Positions 21,718-37,394 are shown, counted from the stretch's first letter. The stretch: DNA of 64,000 bases from Isoetes taiwanensis (GCA_021234155.1 JAJEKV010000033.1:5382635-5446634); one strand, 5' to 3'. Numbers and translations: made by a program. Notes: generated from the sequence alone by a model not told the origin.

Positions 21718-21969
21718 TCATGGCGCTGGACCAGGATATGCATGCACACAAAAATAAGAAAATGCTAAAAGCCCTGGCCGTTCTAGGAGCTGCACCGTGG
21801 CTACCGTGGCCGCCATAGCCATAGAAGTTCCGGCCATTCTTGTATAACATGCCAGAAATAGATGCAAGCACAAAGAGAGGAGAAATAAAACGGTATTGCT
21901 TGCTGATTTGGGGCTTTTATATTGTGGATCGTTGATCTCAGATCTGGACGGCCTATTGGCGACACTCAA
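21718..21969 (-). pseudogene. Possible transit-peptide-like first exon
   Basis: On the minus strand an ATG near 21852 opens MAGTSMAMAATVATVQLLER, an Ala/Met/Thr/Ser-rich, acid-poor stretch typical of chloroplast or mitochondrial targeting sequences. The surrounding longer frame continues upstream. No clear donor site follows at the expected place. The upstream DNA (21925-21965) contains a GATCTCAGATCTGGACGG motif that also occurs, inverted, near 9861-9897, so the region may instead be repeat-derived. Confidence 0.25.
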
Positions 21970-24900
21970 AGTATTGGAACATCATCCCATATGATGACAT
22001 CTCAAAAGGGAGGAGCTTATATAATTGTATATATATACAAGTCTTTGTACTATGATGGAATGTATCGAGTATACTGGTTATTTTGTGATCGAAATTTTGT
22101 ATCAGTAATTTGCAATAAAGAATTTAGCAAGAAAGTTGGAAATCAATGATTGTATCCTATTAGATACATGCAAATAAAAAAGCTAAATTTGAATTAAACT
22201 CGAGTTGTTTACTACAAGTATTTGTTTTAAGGAATGTAGACAGTCGATCATAGCAAAATCGATAGTCGATTTCAAAGTGGAAGCCAAACACAAAGTCCAA
22301 GTTCAAAAAGCCCATCAAAATCAACTCCAATGATGAAAGTCAATTGTAAAGTAAAATCAAACACAAACGTAAAGTCAAATTCATACATAGGGTCTATAAC
22401 AAATTGACAGTATGTATTTTATGGAATGTACACAGAAGTCGATACTTCGCTTATATTCTTGCATCATGTCAAATCACTATCTCGATATTGCTCTCTTGCA
22501 ATCTAGAACTTATTGTGCGCCACCTCATGATTTCAAAATACCTCGACGATCATGATCACAACGAAGAAGCAATATATTTATGCTCTAAACTATGTGTCCG
22601 CTGATGCCGGCCATTAGTCCTGGACATGTGGAATGGGTGACTAATATAGTTTGTAGGGGGGAATAAGAATGTATAAATGTAAGCATTTATAGATGTATTG
22701 GAGTGTGAAGGTTTAGGCTATAGAATTTGAATGTTTTTCTTTTGAACACTATGCTTAAAAGATAAGGCACATGCAATGTTTCTCTTTTGGATATTGTGCA
22801 CACAAAGTGGTAAAGCATTTTAACACTCAAGTAATGATCAAACAATAAATATTCCATGAGGAAAAGCTCATTCATTTAACATTAAACAACACAAACCTTC
22901 TATACAATTACGCTTGTTATTGTTGCAATTGATATAAAGAATAGAAGCATTGAAGCAATTTGTTGTATAACCATTTACAACGTAAATTTCTAAAAAACGC
23001 GAAGATTTGATTGTAATTAGGAGAGAATAACTCGTGATTGTCTATAATAATTTTAGTTGCATCCATTTCGAACATTATATGATTTTAATAGAAGTGTGTT
23101 ATTCGTGGGTCACAACATTGAAATCCGCATCAAATTACATGTGAATGAGAATGAGATCTTCAATTATCTCGTCAATACATACGTACACTCTTTCACCAAC
23201 TTTAACTCAATTGTATCATTTCAATGCCTTGCAAAACTAATTTGACAAAATTAAGTTTGGGTAAAATGGACTGGAGATGAGCAAGAACCTTGACACTGTC
23301 TTTAATCCAAAAACCATGAAGTTGTATGTAATGAGTATGAAAAACCATCACATGGTTTTAATTTTCCTATATACCTTCTTGAGTCCTACACTTTAGATAA
23401 AAGTATCTTCATATGAATTATCCATTACTCGCTGCCTTGCTAAAGTTCGATCATAAAAAGAAAAGTCTTCCCAATATTAAATTCATCATAATAATCCAAT
23501 ATAGCACACATGAATAGTCACAGTTTTGTACGATGAAGGTTTTGTATACCCATATCCAAAGGTAATATATTATATACACCTAAAGTTGAGTCCACCAGAG
23601 CCTCCATGCTATATATTTGATCAGAGCTCTTTAGAATCAACATTACCTTGCTCTGCAAAACTATTTGCTGTCTTTTCTGCCTTTACCATACAGTTCATTC
23701 CATTTCGAAGTTCTACCATTCTAAGAACTTCAAAAGAGAAGTTTGAAAATATCTGCTATAATATCATGCTTGTTAAGAAACGCGTTGCACTTAAAAATAC
23801 AATATGCTGAAACTGATAAGTTATAAATAATATTTGCTTCCTTGAGTGCTCGTGCAACTCCGTATTACACTTCTTTGAAGGCCTATTCCTATTAAACAGA
23901 TAGCACATCATGTAATCAAGAAAAATAGTGAGCAATACTTTGGCATGAAATCAAGTGTAATTACCTCAGTACAGATGCCATTAAAATGTGTCATGGTTCA
24001 GACAAACAATGGCAGCACATCCTGGAATAACAGATAAGGTGTATGGCATAAGGTGTATGAACTACGCCAGTTTTAGAAGAATGGAACTGCTCACAGGGAT
24101 AATGGCCCAATAGCACCTTCCTTCATTGATTATATCTGAATTTCCTAAACTTATGACTTACGACTCTTTACCCAAGCTAGCGTACCTCCAAGCAGCACTT
24201 ACAAGACCCTTCGCCTATTTCGAGCTGCGTAAGTGACCTTTCGCCTATTCCGAGCTGTTCCGTTCCTGAGGCAAGTTATATAGTTTAATTTTGGACTTGA
24301 TCATTGACCCATATAAATTTTCTTCAGGCACTTTAATTTCAGTTTGGTGATGACATTTTTTTGGAAGCTGTGGGATTTGGTAGGAAAATGTCCTTGACGA
24401 TCCCAGAAATTGTAATGCGGAAGAAAGATTCAATCTAGAGAGGCCAAACGCACCTACCAGCAGCACTTCGAATGATGTACTACAATATATTCGAAGTGCT
24501 ACAATATTTAACTGATTGTGTGATTCAATTGCAATAGTATCCCTGCCTGCTACACCTAAAAATAAGCACTATATCCGTCAATGTTTTGTTATTAACCACC
24601 ACCTTTGAACTTCCCACAATACAATAAACCTTGATAGTATTTCTGGCTTCATCTGCACCACATTTAGAGCATTTTGAGTTTGACGAGCATATGAAGCAAG
24701 AACAAAAATAGTAAAGAAAAGGATCTGTCAAGGAAATTTAAGAAAGATTATTGGCCCATGGCTTTAAGTCCTTCAATCTCTGCCCCTCTAATTCTGATCT
24801 CTTTGTAGGTAAATTCGTCTACAATTTTTGCACTCTATGGAGTAGTGCCTCCTGTCTTGTCTTGTCTTATATTAAAATAGCGCAGGATTTTCTAGAAAGG

Positions 24901-25222
24901 GTCCACAAATCTCGTATTCTTGTTACACAGTAGCGCAAGTTGCAAAGAAATGACAAGGTCTTCTACAGCAAGCAACTGGAAGTTCCTTATATGAGGCAAA
25001 TTTAAATTCACATAGTGGCCGTCGCTGCTCCACACTCGGCCTTGTAGTTTCTTCCCATTCTTCTGATTGTCATAGAATTTTTAAATGGCCTGCATTAAGG
25101 GCTGATCACCTGTCATATGATACTAGTTTTGCGGGTCATGGATTGGTCTTCTATTATTGCTATGGTTAGCCACTCTAAAATGCACCTTCCATATCCTATT
25201 GCCGTTGATTTCCATGGAAATT

Positions 25223-25640
25223 ATGAGCCTAGTGCGAAAGGAACGACAAACCCATGGTCAATGGACTATTTTTTTCAGAGCCCTGACGTGTGGTGAGAAC
25301 ACTAGAATGCTTGAGCGCAACCGACAGACATAGTAGTCTAAATCTATTCCACAAAACTTCTTAATTTCCTGACCATGGCAAAGTGCCTAAAACATAGTAA
25401 CTACCATGCCACATGAGAATTTAAAATTCCCATTTTTCAAGCTTTCAATTCAAACGGGGGGTAGAAAATGGGAAAACGTAACAACTCATCAAGACTAATA
25501 TGCATTATAGACACATCAAAGATAAGTTACAAAGAACACAATTACAAAGATCTTTAATTACAAATACAATCAACCCGATCTTTAATTGCAAATAGAATCA
25601 AACCCTTTCAGTCCTAGTATCCAACATTGCTCGTTACATG
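25223..25640 (+). repeat. Segment in the same orientation in both inverted arms (arm A copy)
   Basis: This block of about 415 bp (ATGAGCCTAGTGCGAAAGG to CGTTACATG) matches 37395-37806 directly, although everything around it in the two arms is inverted. Both boundaries are sharp: TCCATGGAAATT precedes it, and ACATTAGAAAAGATAAATC follows after a short GTAACAAGTGG. One arm has therefore suffered a local inversion. Confidence 0.85.
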
Positions 25641-25699
25641 TAACAAGTGGACATTAGAAAAGATAAATCATGTACCTTACGATACCAGAAGACAACAAG

Positions 25700-25935
25700 T
25701 CATGTACCTTGCGTGCACCAAGAGACAAGGTAAAATCTCACGTTCAAATCTTGCATGTTCAGGTTGACACAAATTCGTTACTAAAGAAGCTTTAAGTTGT
25801 TGAATGTTGGATGCGAATAGTGATTTCAGCTCCACAGGCTTTGGACAGATGCTACTACAATCACTTTTTACAAATAGTGGCAGAACGTGAACTCCCCATG
25901 TTGCAAGAGCCTTTGACTATTCTATGCTAGGGGCA
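25700..25935 (-). pseudogene. Exon-like segment conserved in both arms (arm A copy)
   Basis: The minus-strand frame stays open through VKSDCSSICPKPVELKSLF and CQPEHARFEREILP. It ends at a CAAG|GTACATG donor-like site and is preceded by an acceptor-like CCCCTAG. The arm B copy (37105-37330, plus) is open in the same frame but differs by several replacements (W/L, P/R, S/N, L/R, C/Y), suggesting neutral drift. The family is not recognised. Confidence 0.35.
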
Positions 25936-28318
25936 ATATACCTAGAAGCAAAAGAGTATCTGGCAAGCTATTAGAAATTTAAGAGCTGGAGCATTGATTT
26001 TCAGCTCCCTGTAGCACATGTCAATTTAGGTGAAAGACCTCTTGTTTAAGTAGGGTTACTTGATAGATAATGATGATTCCATAAAGATATAAAGATATAT
26101 ACGAAAATGCTAGCATATCATAATTATGCTTATGCGGTGCATTTATTTTCTGACATATCCTTATTTTTCTGGTTCGCAAACTTCGGGCACCATGCTTGCT
26201 TCATGGAGAAGGAACCCAAGATGCACTCTCTCTTACAGATGGCATGTTGCAGTAAGATTCTCTTCAACTTACTTGGGACTTCATTGATCCTTTTTCCATG
26301 TATTTTACTTGCTGCAGTTGTAATTGTGTAATGGGACATCTAACTTAGTGGGACATCCAACTATTGTATATCATTATGTGAAATCTGGCCATCATTGGCA
26401 GGATGTGCATATAACGAGTGCCTTTGCCATGAAAATTTTATGTGTACCTTTGCCTCCTGATCTTGTGCCGCACCCACACAAGTCAGTACCCTGCTGAGAT
26501 CACACAAGATAGGGCATCTGATTGGTGACTTGCAGACAATAATTAAAACATCTCTCCTGTACACAGCTGGAAGAAGATGCTAGAGAAAGCTATCTCATGA
26601 AGCATTGTGGATTATAAAGCTCCAAGATAAGTGAAATTGAATAACGTCTACAAAAGACCCGTATGGTCTTTGAGACTAAATACGAACATGAGCAACTTTC
26701 CCTGATCTCTGTTCTGGTTCATTGAATGGGCAACGAAAGTGCATTACAGTTTGCATCTGCACTCGTAATGCAAAAAAGGAAAAAGAAGGAGTTTAATTCA
26801 TAATGTAGCAGTAAGGTAAAGCATGGATTCTTCACTTAGACAAGCAAAAGTGGCAAAACACTTAGTTAATAATGAAGAGAGCATAGGGACACGCAATGTT
26901 GACGAAAAATATAAACCCAACTTTATTTTCTTTGCATGCAAATTAACATTATACACATGTAGAGATCAAGACCTCGCAATAAATAGAAGCTAATGTGAAG
27001 CGAAATAGATATAAAGCTGGATTCTCATACCTTCAGAATATGTTTTTAACACAAAATCAAGATGCATTGGAAGGAAGAAAAATCGCAAATTATAGAGAGC
27101 TCATCAGCCGCAACCAGAAATGCACATCACCTGGAAACATAATAGATCAACGGGGGATATTCTCAAATCTCTGTATATCATAATGAAATGAACTTTGTGA
27201 TATTTTAGGAATATGTACCAGTATTGGAATGCTTCAGACTTGCCGCATGCTTCCATAAGTTACAGCATCACCTTTATTTCAGCATACTTCATCTACTTTA
27301 CATATAGGTTGAAAGTGCATCAATTTTATCAGATATTTCCTGTTACACCTGAATCAATAACGAAAATCGAATCTGCAAAGAATAACAGGAAAAATAGCAG
27401 AAACATCATTTTTACCTTCTTGGGAAAATGGTATAGAAGGAAGAAATGCTTTAAATAGACTTAAATCAAGGTTAATTTTCACTTTCATCCCATGAGAAAG
27501 GATCTGTCTCGGAACAATAGCGAGCAAACTTAGATGCTCTGAGTGGAGGCATTTTTTATCTAGCACAGGCATAAGTAGATGAGCAAATGAAAGCTTTGGG
27601 ACAAAGCAAAGCTCATCAACAGACTGCATAACCTACCATCTAAACTGAGCAGCCCTAGACTAAAATTCAGAGTTATAAAAGGTAACAAAGCTCTACCTAG
27701 GGAATATCCATATTCCATAATATAAGCAAAGAATGGCACAAGATATCTGGATCGCTATATGAACTAAATGATAATTGGGAGCTAAGGCACATGGTTCTAT
27801 CAAAAGGCACATTAGGATTGTGTCAAAAGCAAATTAGACCCATTAGCAGATGGGAGCACTTATGATCACGCAACAACACACAACAACCAAGACAGCTGTG
27901 GGAAACGTATGAAGATAAACATCATTTTCAATTTCATCTGCAAGGGCTTAAGGTTTGGGTCTGGCAAATGCAGGGTGGGTGTCAACATTTGCAAAACTAT
28001 AACAAGTTCAGGAGTTTTCTATAAAACAAAACTGCAGATCACATAAACAAAAGAATTTGATCTCAAGCTGCATATTTGTACAATTATAAGATCAAAAGAC
28101 AAGCTATAGAGCCAACATAGAAACATCGAAAACATTTTGAAGGGGAACAAACCTTCGTGAGGTGAATCCATGGCAAATGCTCCTTTTTTTCGAACATCAT
28201 GGTATTGAAATCTGGCATAATCGCAAGGAGTGCAGGTAATACAGAAATCTGAAGATGGTCCACTCCGAACAAACTCAAAACGAATCAAAACATACACAGA
28301 TTTCATGCTTGCTTCAAC

Positions 28319-28373
28319 TGGATGAATTCCATCTCCTTTTAACATCATTAGTGCAATTCTCAACGTCCTGCAA
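28319..28373 (-). pseudogene. Short exon-like segment after a clear acceptor (arm A copy)
   Basis: On the minus strand TTGTGATTGCAG is followed by 18 codons DVENCTNDVKRRWNSSS and a stop. The arm B counterpart (34731-34784) has the same acceptor and the same reading with one change (A for T). A second frame across the same bases, LMMLKGDGIHPVEA, is also open in both arms, so the coding frame is uncertain. Confidence 0.35.
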
Positions 28374-29039
28374 TCACAAGTTTGAGCTTGAAGACAACAT
28401 CAGCAGCACTAAGATCAGAAAACAATTATCTGAGACATCGCAAAATGGTTTTCTATCATCAATGTGGGCGAAGCCCAATAGACATATGCTTCAAGAACTA
28501 ATGTGATCAGTAATGCATACAGACAGCATGCAACAAGCAACATATGCAAGACCCTCCTTTTGAGCTGTGTATAAATGCTGCATCCAGAAAAGACACTAGA
28601 TGACGACCTCACCGAAGATTCCTCGTACGAGATCAGTGCGGACAGCTAACAGGCCTGCTGGTAGAAGTCAAACTCTTCGTACGAGATCATTGCGGACAGC
28701 TAACAGGCCTGCTGGTATTAGCCAAACTTAACCTGCAACAATATCCAGATGGTGTATGAAGACGCCCAACCAGCAATCTGAAACAAATGTTTTACACACC
28801 TGATGAGTGGTTTCCGTTGGGCTCCGGATTCCATGACAGCAGAACCAGCCAACACCGAACCTAAGGTGACCATAGGCTTCATCCAAACATGTAAAAGCAA
28901 AACCACAAATCAGAGAAATGATAATCAAGAGTAACCATCTTAAGGCAAGGTACAGCAATTGAAGCATTGTGTGCCTTGCATAATGGTTGAGATGTTCCTG
29001 CATGGGATAAATTGTTGCAAAGGGATAAAAAGTTCAAAC

Positions 29040-29403
29040 CTCTAACTCTTCCTCCATCCTGATAACCATTATATCCAGCTGTACATAATGGCTGCCCGCT
29101 TTCTTTAATGCTAGAGGTGCTGTCGTCTAAGATTCTGGCTGCATCACCATCTTGTGAACTATTAGAGCCAGGACATTCTTCAACACATACTACAGGCTCA
29201 CTATCATGGCAGCTGTCAATACTTGTAACACTGGATCTCTCAGAAGGTGGTGGACTTAAACTGGGCCTCTTCGAAGAAAGCATGTCATGCATTTGCTTTC
29301 TTTTTAGCATCCTGTCAACACTTCCGCTATCAGTCTCTGCCCTTTGGCTTGACAACGGTGGTGACTCAGAGTTTCTAGAACCATTACTGCAAGGTAGACA
29401 TCT
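29040..29403 (-). pseudogene. Exon fragment of unidentified gene in arm A
   Basis: After the acceptor TACCTTGCAG the minus strand reads NSESPPLSSQRAETDSGSV, then KRKQMHDMLSSKRPSLSPP, VTSIDSCHDSEPVVCVEE and GQPLCTAGYNGYQDG. It is a Ser/Pro-rich, acidic, low-complexity-leaning sequence, as in linker regions of plant nuclear regulators; no domain is identified. Compared with arm B, arm A lacks one T at the exon start and five bases near the end (GGAGGAAG against GGAGTTCTGGAAG). Both differences shift the frame, while arm A avoids the TAA seen in arm B. Each arm copy is thus broken in a different place. Confidence 0.6.
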
Positions 29404-31149
29404 GCACATACATAAAAATGTATTATCATAATCAGACAGAAGTTGAAGAATAGTTTATTGCAATAACTCAACCATACAAGCACACTTACCTTTTAACGAA
29501 ATTATCTGGTAACATAAATGTTAGACAAGAGGATAATTGAGGATAATTGTTCATGGAAAGAATGAGTTTCTGATATGCAATCTATATCAGACATTCAAAT
29601 CTATACTTACTAGGATTCTACACCGTAGGTTATTTATCCAAAATACAAAGGCATACCAAGGTGCATGAGTTCTTTAAGTTGCCCATTCATACCCAGTTAA
29701 AATCATAGATGTAGTGATCTTCACTTGACGATGCTGGGACATTGCAGGCATGGCATCATGCAGTATAGGGATAGGAGGGTCCCGTCATGCCCACTATTCT
29801 ATAAAAATTATCAGATAAGTACCATGAAAAGAAGACAAGTATTTTTTTCTTTCAGATTCTGGTGACAGCCTGAATTTCAAACTTAATTCTAGGGAGATCT
29901 CGTAACCAAAGCTCTGTACACTGTTTGCTAAATGTCATTTTTTATGGAAACCTATAATGATGAATGCCTGCATTAGAATACTCAAAGCAATGGATGCATT
30001 AGCAAGGTTGGAATGTCAAACAGACACGGTAGTACTTGCAACCGAATTACATTTTTAGCCCAATAATATGCACTAGCATGTACATAAATATGTAAAAGGT
30101 AGCGTGTCCTAGTGATAGGTTTTGAACAGATAATTGAAAGGATCCAAAATCTCAATACACACATTCAGAGAATTAGCTTTTCTACCCCTATCCATATGCC
30201 CTGACTGCTTGTTCCACTAAATTGTTTCATCCTCAATTTTCAAATTGTATATGTAATACTCCATGCTATCAGTGCCCTCCAACCCCAGATACTACCTGAT
30301 ATGAGAATTATTTGCCCTCTAAGAGACCAGCTATAAAAAGTAACTCCCAACTACCAACTATGAAAAGTAACTCCGCAGTATACCTTTGGAACAGGATGAG
30401 GCTTAGCTATGCACATCCTGCTAAAGTACTTACACGGAAGCTTCAAAAGTGCTGCCCTCTGTGCATCAGTTTTGTATAAGATCTACAACATCTGTGTCAA
30501 ACCTAGAAAATGTGCCACAAGCAATTATGAGCATATAACTGTTAGATAGTGCAGCTCAACTAGATGGTTTTAATAATGCATTTTTTATTTTCTTTTCCCA
30601 TCTGCTTATGCATCAAACAACTGCCTCTACTTAGCATTGCAAAAGCTAGCAACAAAGGCATAAAAATGCTTACATTCATCAACAAGGACAAACGTATTGC
30701 CATCATCTTAAAATGCTCCCTTAAATTTTTAAGCCATTTGCCAGTTCATTGCCTCTCACGCTATGTATTGGCTCTTCTTGTCTGAATCATGATCAGCAGT
30801 AGCATCTATTGTGCCTAAATTACAAGCTGTAGCATATTAGTAGATAATGAAGAGAAAAAAATGAAATATAAGCAAATTCGAGTCTACCAGTGAAGGAAAT
30901 GCAATCCGACTGGAAGCAAAACCAACAATCCGACTTGAAGCAAAACTGGGAAGGAGAATTTGATAGTGTTGCAATTGAATAAACATAAAGCATAGCATGG
31001 AGAAGGCCTGGCTATGATAGTTGCTCACAGGCGCCGCCTACGATACAGCCGTAATAGAACCCTAGATAATCTACGTGGCAACTTCTGCATCAGCCAATGG
31101 CAATTTTACACATCCGCGACTGGCAACGGCACAGCCAATGGCCACCCTC
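29404..31149. other. Arm A-side spacer without counterpart in arm B
   Basis: This 1.75 kb lies between the exon fragment and the inner foldback element on the left. The corresponding interval on the right (33276-33628) is only 353 bp and unrelated. No coding features are recognised. Near 31080-31145, CAGCCAATGGC-type boxes repeat, as in plant promoters. Confidence 0.5.
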
Positions 31150-33275
<2,126 letters not shown>

Positions 33276-33347
33276 TTTTAATATGTCCCTTTTCTATTTT
33301 ACATTCCCTTCTGACACATTGAAAGGGATACACATGGCTTGTTACAG

Positions 33348-33497
33348 TGCCATCCACATACTGCTGACTTCATTGATCCCTTAAAGAACTGTCATCATTG
33401 TGCCTTTTTTATGGGTTTACAAAGAAGACCTGGAACTCCCCAACAAGAGGGGCAGCAATTTGATATACGTGCAACTGTTGATGAGTTTAAACAAGCT
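33348..33497 (+). pseudogene. Internal exon of unidentified gene, Cys/His-rich
   Basis: An acceptor GCTTGTTACAG (to 33347) and a donor GCT|GTGAGT (33498) bound exactly 50 codons in phase 0. The translation is CHPHTADFIDPLKNCHHC, AFFMGLQRRPGTPQQEG and QFDIRATVDEFKQA. The C-H-x-H ... C-H-H-C spacing could bind zinc but matches no family I can name. No copy exists in arm A. A following short exon (33535-33571) would keep frame into the next fragment. It is probably the upstream part of the gene duplicated in the arms. Confidence 0.5.
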
Positions 33498-33622
33498 GTG
33501 AGTCTTTAAATTTTATGGAAACCTGGCATGGACATCTATGTCCATCATGTCAGGCGAAAGTAAATCCCAGCATATGTATTTCCTGCTGGGGTAAGGCCTG
33601 TACGCACAAGGTCGTCAAATTG

Positions 33623-34000
33623 CAGTAATTGGTTCTAGAAACTCTGAGTCACCACCGTTGTCAAGCCAAAGGGCAGAGGAAACTGATAGCGGAAGTGTTG
33701 ACAGGATGCCAAAAAGAAAGCAAATGCATGACATGCTTTCTTCGAAGAGGCCCAGTTAAAATCCACCACCTTATGAGAGATCCAGTGTTACAAGTATTGA
33801 CAGCTGCCATGATAGTGAGCCTGTAGTATGTGTTGAAGAATGTCCTGGCTCTAATAGTTCACAAGATGGTGATGCAGGCAGAATCTTAGACGATAGCACC
33901 TCTGGCATTAAAGAAAGCGGGCAGCCATTATGTACAGCTGGATATAATGGTTATCAGGATGGAGTTCTGGAAGAGTTAGAGGTTTGAACTTTTTATCTCT
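33623..34000 (+). pseudogene. Exon fragment of the same gene in arm B
   Basis: After the acceptor AATTGCAG the frame reads GSRNSESPPLSSQRAEETD, then KRKQMHDMLSSKRPS, stop, NPPPYERSSVTSIDSCHD and GYNGYQDGVLEELE. It retains the bases missing in arm A at both ends of the exon, but carries TAA inside the SLSPP block (about 33756). GAG|GTTTGA after ELE is a weak donor. If spliced, it joins in phase 0 with the short exon at 34731. It is non-functional as it stands. Confidence 0.6.
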
Positions 34001-36825
34001 TTGCAACAATTTATCCCATGAAGGAACATCTCAACCATTATGCAAGGTACACAATGCTTCAATTGCTGTACCTTGCCTTAAGATGGTACTCTTTTTTGCC
34101 TTTGCATTTTGAAGTCATGTTTTATGATTTGATTATCATTTCTCTGATTTGTGGTTTTGCTTTTACATGTTTGGATGAAGCCTAGGGTCACCTTAGGTTC
34201 GGTGTTGGCTGGGTCTGCTGCCATGGAATCCGGAGCCCAACGGAAACCACTCATCAGGTGTGTAAAACATTTGTTTCAGGTTGCTGGTTCGGCGTCTTCA
34301 TACACCATTTGGATATTGTTGCAGGCATTTATACACAGCTCAAAAGGAGGGTCTTGCATGTGTTGCTTGTTGCATGCTGTCTGTTTATGCATTACTGATC
34401 ACATTAGTTCTTGAGGCATGTGTGTTTACGTGTTTGCAAATGCAAGTATCCTCCTTGAGCTGTGCATGCCCTCGTTTTTTCTTGGTTTACCTGCATTTCG
34501 GTTTACCTGCTTTCTCTTGCCCATAGGTTAAATGCCAGAAGTAGAAACTAAATGGAGGGCCATTGTGCATTGAGTATCTAGCATGTGACTCCGATTCTTC
34601 AGTACAGATGTTATGTTTATTAGGCTTCGCCCACATTGATGATAGAAAACCATTTTGCGATGTCTCAGATAATTGTTTTCTGATCTTAATGCTGCTGATG
34701 TTGTCTTCAAGCTCACACTTGTGATTGCAGGACGTTGAGAATTGTGCTAATGATGTTAAAAGGAGATGGAATTCATCCAGTTGAAGCATGAAATCTGTGT
34801 ATGTTTTGATTCGTTTTGAGTTTGTTCGGAGTGGACTATCTTCAGATTTCTGTATTACTTGCACTCCTTGCGACTATGCCAGATTTCAATACCATGATGT
34901 TCGAAAAAAGGAGCATTTGCCATGGATTCACCTCACGAAGGTTTTGTTCCCCTTCAAAATGTTTTCGATGTTTCTATGTTGGCTCTATAGCTTGTCTTTT
35001 GATCTTATAATTGTTGGAAGGATTTTATATGCATGCGAATGAGTTATACAAATATGCAGCTTGAGATCAAATTCTTTTGTTTATGTGATCTGCAGTTTTG
35101 TTTTTTAGAAAACTCCTGAACTTGTTACAGTTTTGCAAATGTTGACACCCACCCTGCATTTGCCATATGCCAGACCCAAACTTTAAGCCCTTGCAGATGA
35201 AATTGAAAATGATGTTTATCTTCATACGTTTCCCACAGCTGTCTTGGTTGTGTGTTGTTGCGTGCTCATAACTGCTCGCATCTGCTAATGGGTCTAATTT
35301 GCTTTTGACACAATCCTAATGTGCCTTTTGATAGAACCTTGTGCCTTAGCTCCCAATTATCATTTAGTTCATATAGCGATCCAGATATCTTGTGCCATTC
35401 TTTGCTTATATTATGGAATATGGATATTCCCTAGGTAGAGCTTTGTTACCTTTTATAACTCTGAATTTCAGTCTAGGGCTGCTCAGTTTAGATGGTAGGT
35501 TATGCAGTCTGTTGACGAGCTTTGCTTTGTCCTAAAGCTTTCATTTGTTCCTCTACTTATGCCTGTGCTAGATAAAAAGTGCCTCCATTCAGAGCATCTA
35601 AGTTTACTCGCTATTGTGTGGATTGTGCAATTTAACAGGAAATAGCAGATAAAATTGATGCACTTTCAACCTTTATGTAAAGTAGATGAAGTATGCTGAA
35701 ACAAAGGTGATGCCATAACTTATGGAAGCATGCGGCAAGTCTGAAGCATTCCAATACTGGTACATATTCCTAAAATATCACAAAGTTCATTTTATTATGA
35801 TATACAGGGATTTGAGAATATCCTCCGTTGATCTATTATGTTTGCAGGTGATATGCATTTCTGGTTGCAGCTGATGAGCTCTCTATAATTTGCGATTTTT
35901 CTTCCTTCCAATGCATCTTGATTTTGTGTTAAAAACATATTCTGAAGGTATGAGAATCCAGCTTTATATCTATTTCCCTGCACATTAGCTTCTATTTATT
36001 GCAAGGTCTTTATCTCTACATGTGTATAATGTTAATTTGCATGCAAAGAAAATAAAGTTGTGTTTATATTTTTCGTCAACATTGCGTGTCCTTATGCTCT
36101 CTCCATTATTAACTAAGTGTTTTGCCAATTTCGCTAGTCTAAGTGAAGAATCCATGCTTTACCTTACTGCTACATTATGAATTAAACTCCTTCTTTTTCC
36201 TTTTTTGCATTAGAGAAGTGCAGATGCAAACTGTAAATGCACTTTCGTTCCCCATTTAATGAACCAGAACAGAGATCAGGGAAAGTTGCTCATGTTTGTA
36301 TTTAGTCTCAAAGACCATACGGGTCTTTTGTAGACGTTATTCAATTTCACTTATCTTGGAGCTTTATAATCCACAATGCTTCATGAGATAGCTTTCTCTA
36401 GCATCTTCTTCCAGCTGTGTACAGGAGAGATGTTTTAATTATTGTCTGCAAGTCACCAATCACATGCCCTATCTTGTGTGATCTCAGCAGGGTACTGACT
36501 TGTGTGGGTGCGGCACAATATCAGGAGGCAAAGGCACACATAAAATTTTCATGGCAAAGGCACTCGTTATATGCACATCCTACCAATGATGGCCAGATTT
36601 CACATAATGATATACAATAGTTGGATGTCCCACTAAGTTAGATGTCCCACTAAGTTAGATGTCCCATTACACAATTACAACTGCAGCAAGTAAAATACAT
36701 GGAAAAAGATCAATGAAGTCCCAAGTAAGTTGAAGAGAATGTTACTGCAACATGCCATCTGTAAGAGAGAGCATCTTGGGTTCCTTCTCCAAGCAAGCAT
36801 GGTGCCTGAAGTTTGCGAACCAGAA

Positions 36826-36933
36826 AAATAAGGATATGTCAGATAAATAAATGCAAAGCATAAAATCGTAAGTTTCAGAAAAATAAGGATATGTCAGATA
36901 CATAAATGCAAAGCATAAAATCGTAAGTTTCGT
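36826..36933 (+). repeat. 53-bp tandem duplication specific to arm B
   Basis: Two adjacent copies share CAGAAAAATAAGGATATGTC and AAATGCAAAGCATAAAATCG. Arm A has a single version. This gives a time order: it arose after the inverted duplication. Confidence 0.8.
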
Positions 36934-37104
36934 ATATATCTTTATGGAATCATCATTATCTATCAAGTAACCCTACTTAAACAAGAGGTCTTTCACCTAA
37001 ATTGACATATGTTACAGGGAGCTGAAAATCAGGAAGCTTATGGTCCAGCTCTTAAATTTTTAATAGCTTGCCTGATACTCTTTTGCTTCTAGGTATATTG
37101 CCCC

Positions 37105-37330
37105 TAGCATAGAATAGTCAAAGGCTCTTGCAACATTGGGAGTTCACGTTCTGCGACTATTTGTAAAAAATGATTGTAGTAGCATCTGTCCAAAGCCTGT
37201 GGAGCTGAAATCACTATTCGCATCCAACATTCAACAACGTAAAGCTTCTTTAGTAACGAATTTGTGTCAACCTGAACATGCAAGATTTGAACGTGAGATT
37301 TTACCTTATCTCTTGGTGCACGCAAGGTAC
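37105..37330 (+). pseudogene. Exon-like segment conserved in both arms (arm B copy)
   Basis: The open frame runs ALATLGVHVLRLFVKNDC, then ICPKPVELKSLF and CQPEHARFEREILPYLL. It is followed by a GCAAG|GTACATG donor-like site and preceded by the acceptor-like TTGCCCCTAG. The arm A copy is open in the same frame. The family is unknown. Confidence 0.35.
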
Positions 37331-37394
37331 ATGACGTGTTGTTTTCTGGTATCGTAAGGTACACGATTTATCTTTTCTAATGTACATAGCATGT

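Larger units (their letters stand above)
22025..29403 (+). repeat. Arm A of a giant inverted duplication
   Basis: Read in reverse complement, this arm matches 33629-41055 over almost its full length. Anchors include the outer end TATATACAAGTCTTTGTAC against 41020-41055, the segment 23526-23810 against 38604-38870 (inverted), 26107-26340 against 36655-36940, 28019-28363 against 34740-35090, and the exon at 29040-29403 against 33629-34000. Similarity is high with many small indels; exact identity was not computed. Arm A has about 600 bp (about 24600-25200) not seen in arm B. Confidence 0.92.

Noticed and set aside
23526-23810. A 94-codon frame conserved in both arms as a real gene
   Set aside because: Arm-to-arm differences are mostly amino-acid-changing, no splice context or family is visible, and conservation is expected simply from the inverted duplication.
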